From Candidatus Sulfotelmatobacter sp. (GTDB lineage: Bacteria; Acidobacteriota; Terriglobia; Terriglobales; Acidobacteriaceae): a DNA stretch of 8,864 nucleotides. The DNA is taken from the NCBI GenBank assembly GCA_030044775.1, contig JASICF010000122.1:1-8864 (forward strand), given 5' to 3'. Position numbers and translations under genes: made by a program. Numbering within the stretch: position 1 is the first letter of the stretch; each line of letters starts with the position of its first letter. Below the pieces are notes generated by a model that saw nothing but the letters and a program-made list of their open reading frames with translations, searched no databases and was not told the origin of the DNA. Positions 6,854 to 8,864 of this stretch are shown piece by piece.

Positions 6854-7000
6854 ATGTTCAGCAAAGAAGTACGTTTAGTGTTCCCGGCAATCGTTTCTGT
6901 AACGACGCCGCCTGCCTCTTGCGCTTCATATCTCGACGATTCAAAGTCACGGTCGCCTCGAATTGTTCTTTTTGATCGAACCGCCGGGAGTGCCGAGTGA
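6854..7000 (+). CDS. Possible 48-aa small protein, translationally coupled to the NtrC-type gene
   Basis: An ATG at 6854 opens 48 codons ending in TGA at 6998-7000. The stop overlaps the GTG start of the activator gene in the sequence GTGA, the four-base overlap typical of translationally coupled genes. GGGAG at 6845-6849 lies four bases before the ATG, a slightly short but usable spacing. The product starts MFSKEVRLVFPAIVSV and contains PRIVLFDR near the end. It has no clear membrane helix or known motif, and I do not recognise it. It may be a leader peptide that meters translation of the activator, or a chance frame. A 48-codon frame alone is weak evidence; the ribosome site and overlap raise it. 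Confidence 0.35.
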   Translation: MFSKEVRLVFPAIVSVTTPPASCASYLDDSKSRSPRIVLFDRTAGSAE

Positions 7001-8370
7001 GCGAACCGAAGCTTCTCACCCTCTTGGCCATTGACGACACCCCTGAAAACCTCGATTTAATCCGCGCCGCCCTCGATCCAACGGAGATCGACATCCTGAC
7101 CGCAACCGATCCGGAGGCTGGGTTAGAGATATTTCGAAAAGCCAGGCCGCGGATCGTATTGTTGGATCTGGTAATGCCAAAGCTCAGTGGGATCGAACTG
7201 CTGGAGCGCATTCTGGAGATTGACCCGGGCACGGAAGTCATTCTTATCACGAGCCATTACTCGACCGAGTCAGCCGTGGAAGCGATTCAGAAAGGCGCGT
7301 CTGACTATTGGACGAAACCTCTCGATGTGGAGAGATTGCGCGGGCGAATCGAAGCCCTCTTAGGCCAGGCTGCAAAACGGCGGAAAACCTTACGGCTGGA
7401 TAAAGAGTTGCTAGAGGAGTGCAAATTCGAAGGCATGGTGGGCCGCAGCCCGCTGATGCTGGATGTTTTCGCCCGAATTCGGCGGGTCGCTCCGCACTTC
7501 AGGACGGTCTTGATCACCGGCGCAACGGGCACGGGAAAAGAGTTTGTGGCGCAGGCGCTGCACCGGCTGAGCCCGGCTTCAAGGGGCAAATTCGCCGTCT
7601 GCAACTGCTCTGCCTTGGTCGAAAATCTACTGGAAAGCGAACTGTTTGGGCATGTTCGCGGAGCATTCACGGACGCAACGCAAGATAAACAAGGTTTGTT
7701 TGAATATGCCGATGGAGGCGCTATTTTCCTGGACGAAATCGGCGAGCTCTCGCCGACGGCGCAGGCAAAGCTGCTGAGGGTCCTCCAGAACCGACAGGTG
7801 CAGCGCGTGGGTTCGGTGACTCCGCGCAACATCGATGTACGCGTGATTGCCGCTACCCACCGGGACTTAAAGGCCATGGTGCGCGAAGGAAAATTCCGTG
7901 AAGATCTTTACTATCGGCTGGCGATGGTTGAGATCACGCTGCCCAATCTCGCGAGCCGTGCTGAAGACCTTCCGCTGCTGGAGCGGCATTTTCTCGAGAA
8001 ATTTGCTGGCGATTACGGCAAGCCGATTGCGGGCCTGACTCGGCGGGCACAGGCGTGCATGGCCGTATACTCGTGGCCTGGAAACGTCCGCGAACTGGAA
8101 AATGTGATTGGAAATGCGTGCATGATGGCTGAGGGAAATGTGATCGATATTGATGATCTTCCTGAGAATCTGCGTAATCGAACAGACCAGACCTCGACAG
8201 ATGAGACGTTCCTTTCACTCGAAGAGGTGCAGAAACGCCACATTCTTCGAGTGCTAGAGGCAGTTGGCGGTCACAAGGCGCGCGCGGCAGAAGTTCTGGG
8301 TATTGGCCGCGCCACCATTTACCAGATACTTTCCAAGATGAAAGTTGACGAAGAACACGAGCCCGCGTAA
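6997..8370 (+). CDS. NtrC-family sigma-54-dependent response regulator (REC-AAA+-Fis HTH)
   Basis: A 457-residue activator that would use ATP hydrolysis to open sigma-54 RNA polymerase complexes from upstream sites when phosphorylated. The receiver covers about residues 6-120, with D13/D14, phospho-acceptor D57 (LLDLVMP), T85/S86 and K107-P108. The AAA+ domain (about 145-375) has Walker A GATGTGKE at 175-182, the sigma-54 contact loop as GAFTDA at 222-227 (usual GAFTGA), Walker B IFLDEIGEL at 243-251, sensor-I region AATHRDL at 285-291, arginine-finger region FREDLYYRL at 300-308 and WPGNVRELENV at 360-370. A Fis-type helix-turn-helix fills about 414-448 (AAEVLGIGRATIYQIL). The GTG start is the only reasonable one: an in-frame TGA lies at 6973-6975, GGGAG lies six bases upstream, and the next Met is at residue 60 inside the receiver. 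Length is normal. No histidine kinase is adjacent, so the partner is unknown. The sigma-54 promoter downstream makes the next gene a likely target. Confidence 0.95.
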   Translation: MSEPKLLTLLAIDDTPENLDLIRAALDPTEIDILTATDPEAGLEIFRKARPRIVLLDLVMPKLSGIELLERILEIDPGTEVILITSHYSTESAVEAIQKGASDYWTKPLDVERLRGRIEALLGQAAKRRKTLRLDKELLEECKFEGMVGRSPLMLDVFARIRRVAPHFRTVLITGATGTGKEFVAQALHRLSPASRGKFAVCNCSALVENLLESELFGHVRGAFTDATQDKQGLFEYADGGAIFLDEIGELSPTAQAKLLRVLQNRQVQRVGSVTPRNIDVRVIAATHRDLKAMVREGKFREDLYYRLAMVEITLPNLASRAEDLPLLERHFLEKFAGDYGKPIAGLTRRAQACMAVYSWPGNVRELENVIGNACMMAEGNVIDIDDLPENLRNRTDQTSTDETFLSLEEVQKRHILRVLEAVGGHKARAAEVLGIGRATIYQILSKMKVDEEHEPA

Positions 8371-8383
8371 CGAAGGTTTTAGC

Positions 8384-8401
8384 TTTTCTCGCTCGAGAAA
8401 A
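8384..8401 (+). terminator. Weak hairpin after the NtrC-type gene
   Basis: TTTTCTC, loop GCTC, then GAGAAAA form a perfect 7-bp stem 14 bases after the stop codon. The stem is A/U-rich and no U-tract follows it, so termination here is doubtful; position is the main support. Confidence 0.25.
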
Positions 8402-8479
8402 CTCTCCGAAAGCAACTGATCCGCGGCGGTTGGCCAGTCTTTAGATTGCTGCTCCTATATTGCCGCTTTCTCCAGGACA

Positions 8480-8493
8480 GGGTTCGTGAACCC
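8480..8493. promoter_or_regulatory. Dyad GGGTTCGTGAACCC, candidate upstream activator site
   Basis: A perfect 6-2-6 inverted repeat lies about 160 bases before the sigma-54 -24 element. Fis-type activators bind dyads usually 80-200 bases upstream, so this is a plausible site for the NtrC-type protein encoded just before it. The two-base spacer makes it more likely a protein-binding dyad than an RNA hairpin. The binding protein is inferred. Confidence 0.4.
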
Positions 8494-8525
8494 CAGGATT
8501 GTCTGAGAACTGGAAAGAATCCTTA

Positions 8526-8560
8526 AATGCAGACAAAATCAGCCTTCCCTTTGCTGCATT
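8526..8560. repeat. 7-bp inverted repeat AATGCAG...CTGCATT
   Basis: Perfect arms at 8526-8532 and 8554-8560 with a 21-base spacer lie between the 8480 dyad and the sigma-54 promoter. It could be a second regulator site or a loose hairpin; there is no independent support. Confidence 0.25.
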
Positions 8561-8654
8561 CGCGCCGTTGACCGACCGCTCTTTTTTCTCCGAAATAGCT
8601 GCAAGTAAAAGGTTTGCTCATTGCTGATCGACGGCCATTGCTTCTTTGCCCCAA

Positions 8655-8670
8655 TGGCATGGCTCCTGCA
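8655..8670 (+). promoter_or_regulatory. Sigma-54 (RpoN) promoter
   Basis: TGGCATGGCTCCTGCA matches the -24/-12 consensus TGGCAYG-N4-YTGCA closely. The invariant GG (8656-8657) and GC (8668-8669) are separated by exactly ten bases. Transcription should start near 8681, leaving about 44 bases of leader before the ATG at 8725. A sigma-54 activator gene ends 285 bases upstream, which supports the call. Confidence 0.7.
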
Positions 8671-8724
8671 ATTACTGTGTGCGAAAGGTCGTTGTAGCTT
8701 ACAGGTAATCAGTGGGAGTCACTT

Positions 8725-8864
8725 ATGAAGTTACTTATTGCAGAAGATACGAGCTTCTTTCGCAATATGCTCCAACAGGTTCTCGGACACGAACACGAGT
8801 TGGTCTTCGCGAACGACGGCGACGCGGCGTGGGCTACCTTGCAGCAAGCGGACGCACCGCGGCT
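8725..8864 (+). CDS. Response regulator, N-terminal part of receiver domain (truncated by window end)
   Basis: Forty-six codons are visible and the gene runs off the window. The start MKLLIAEDTSFFRNMLQQVL shows the first receiver strand with acidic pair E7/D8. The next helix and strand follow (ELVFANDGDAAWATL at 25-39), ending at DAPR before the expected phospho-acceptor strand. The ATG is well placed: GGGAG at 8714-8718 lies six bases upstream. It is preceded by a sigma-54 promoter, so expression is probably governed by an enhancer-binding activator, likely the one encoded just upstream. The pattern resembles receivers that carry GGDEF or other output domains, but no output domain is visible, and a single-domain receiver is equally possible. 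Confidence 0.85.
   Translation, partial: MKLLIAEDTSFFRNMLQQVLGHEHELVFANDGDAAWATLQQADAPR

Larger units (their letters stand above)
8371..8724. other. Intergenic region with regulatory signals and no long gene
   Basis: No coding region is supported; the longest ATG frame noticed (from 8527) is 13 codons. It contains inverted repeats at 8384-8401, 8480-8493 and 8526-8560, a pair of CATTGCT direct repeats (8619-8625 and 8636-8642), and a sigma-54 promoter at 8655-8670. This is the layout expected for an enhancer-controlled promoter of the downstream receiver gene. Confidence 0.6.

Noticed and set aside
6733..6975. Plus-strand 80-codon ORF in the divergent intergenic region
   Set aside because: No ribosome site, no recognisable composition; its start falls at the candidate transcript start and it ends before the activator gene in the same frame. 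Probably chance.
8567..8590. T-run (ctttttt) as a terminator and TTGACC as a -35 element
   Set aside because: No stable stem precedes the T-run, and no acceptable -10 hexamer lies 16-18 bases after TTGACC.

Overview
The window most resembles a chromosomal segment of an Acidobacteriota bacterium (Terriglobia-like, soil type). This is inferred from the large secreted SBBP-propeller / choice-of-anchor-D protein with an unusual C-terminal hydrophobic tail, and from the density of multi-domain signalling genes. There are no mobile elements, CRISPR arrays, tRNA or rRNA genes.

Layout. The left part is on the minus strand. Positions 1-1177 hold the N-terminal 392 residues of a membrane sensor (TM, dCache-like periplasmic domain, TM, PAS) that runs off the window edge. 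96 bases upstream of it is a 335-residue REC/HD-GYP response regulator (1274-2281) with an intact phosphodiesterase motif. These two are probably co-transcribed. Next, also on the minus strand, is a very large exported protein (2435-6397, 1320 aa): signal peptide, N-terminal SBBP-associated domain, seven SBBP blades, four choice-of-anchor-D Ig-like modules, and a C-terminal Ig-like segment interrupted by a sequence resembling a lipoprotein signal. A 12-bp hairpin lies just after its stop codon, and a C(UUCG)G hairpin plus a possible anti-Shine-Dalgarno lies in its leader.

A roughly 600-base divergent intergenic region (6398-6996) separates this from plus-strand genes. It contains a candidate sigma-70 promoter, a short run of hairpins and a possible 48-codon small ORF. 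The stop codon of that ORF overlaps the GTG start of an NtrC-type sigma-54 activator (6997-8370; REC, AAA+, Fis HTH). The activator carries GAFTDA in place of GAFTGA.

After a 354-base intergenic region comes the start of another response regulator (8725, truncated by the window end). That region contains a good sigma-54 promoter (GG-N10-GC) 52 bases before the start codon, and a 14-base dyad GGGTTCGTGAACCC about 160 bases further upstream.

How it fits together. The right half reads as a regulatory module in which a sigma-54 activator sits directly upstream of a sigma-54-dependent receiver gene and may control it through the dyad. The left half reads as a sensor plus c-di-GMP-degrading response regulator beside a large surface protein. 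A functional link between the halves is not shown by the sequence.
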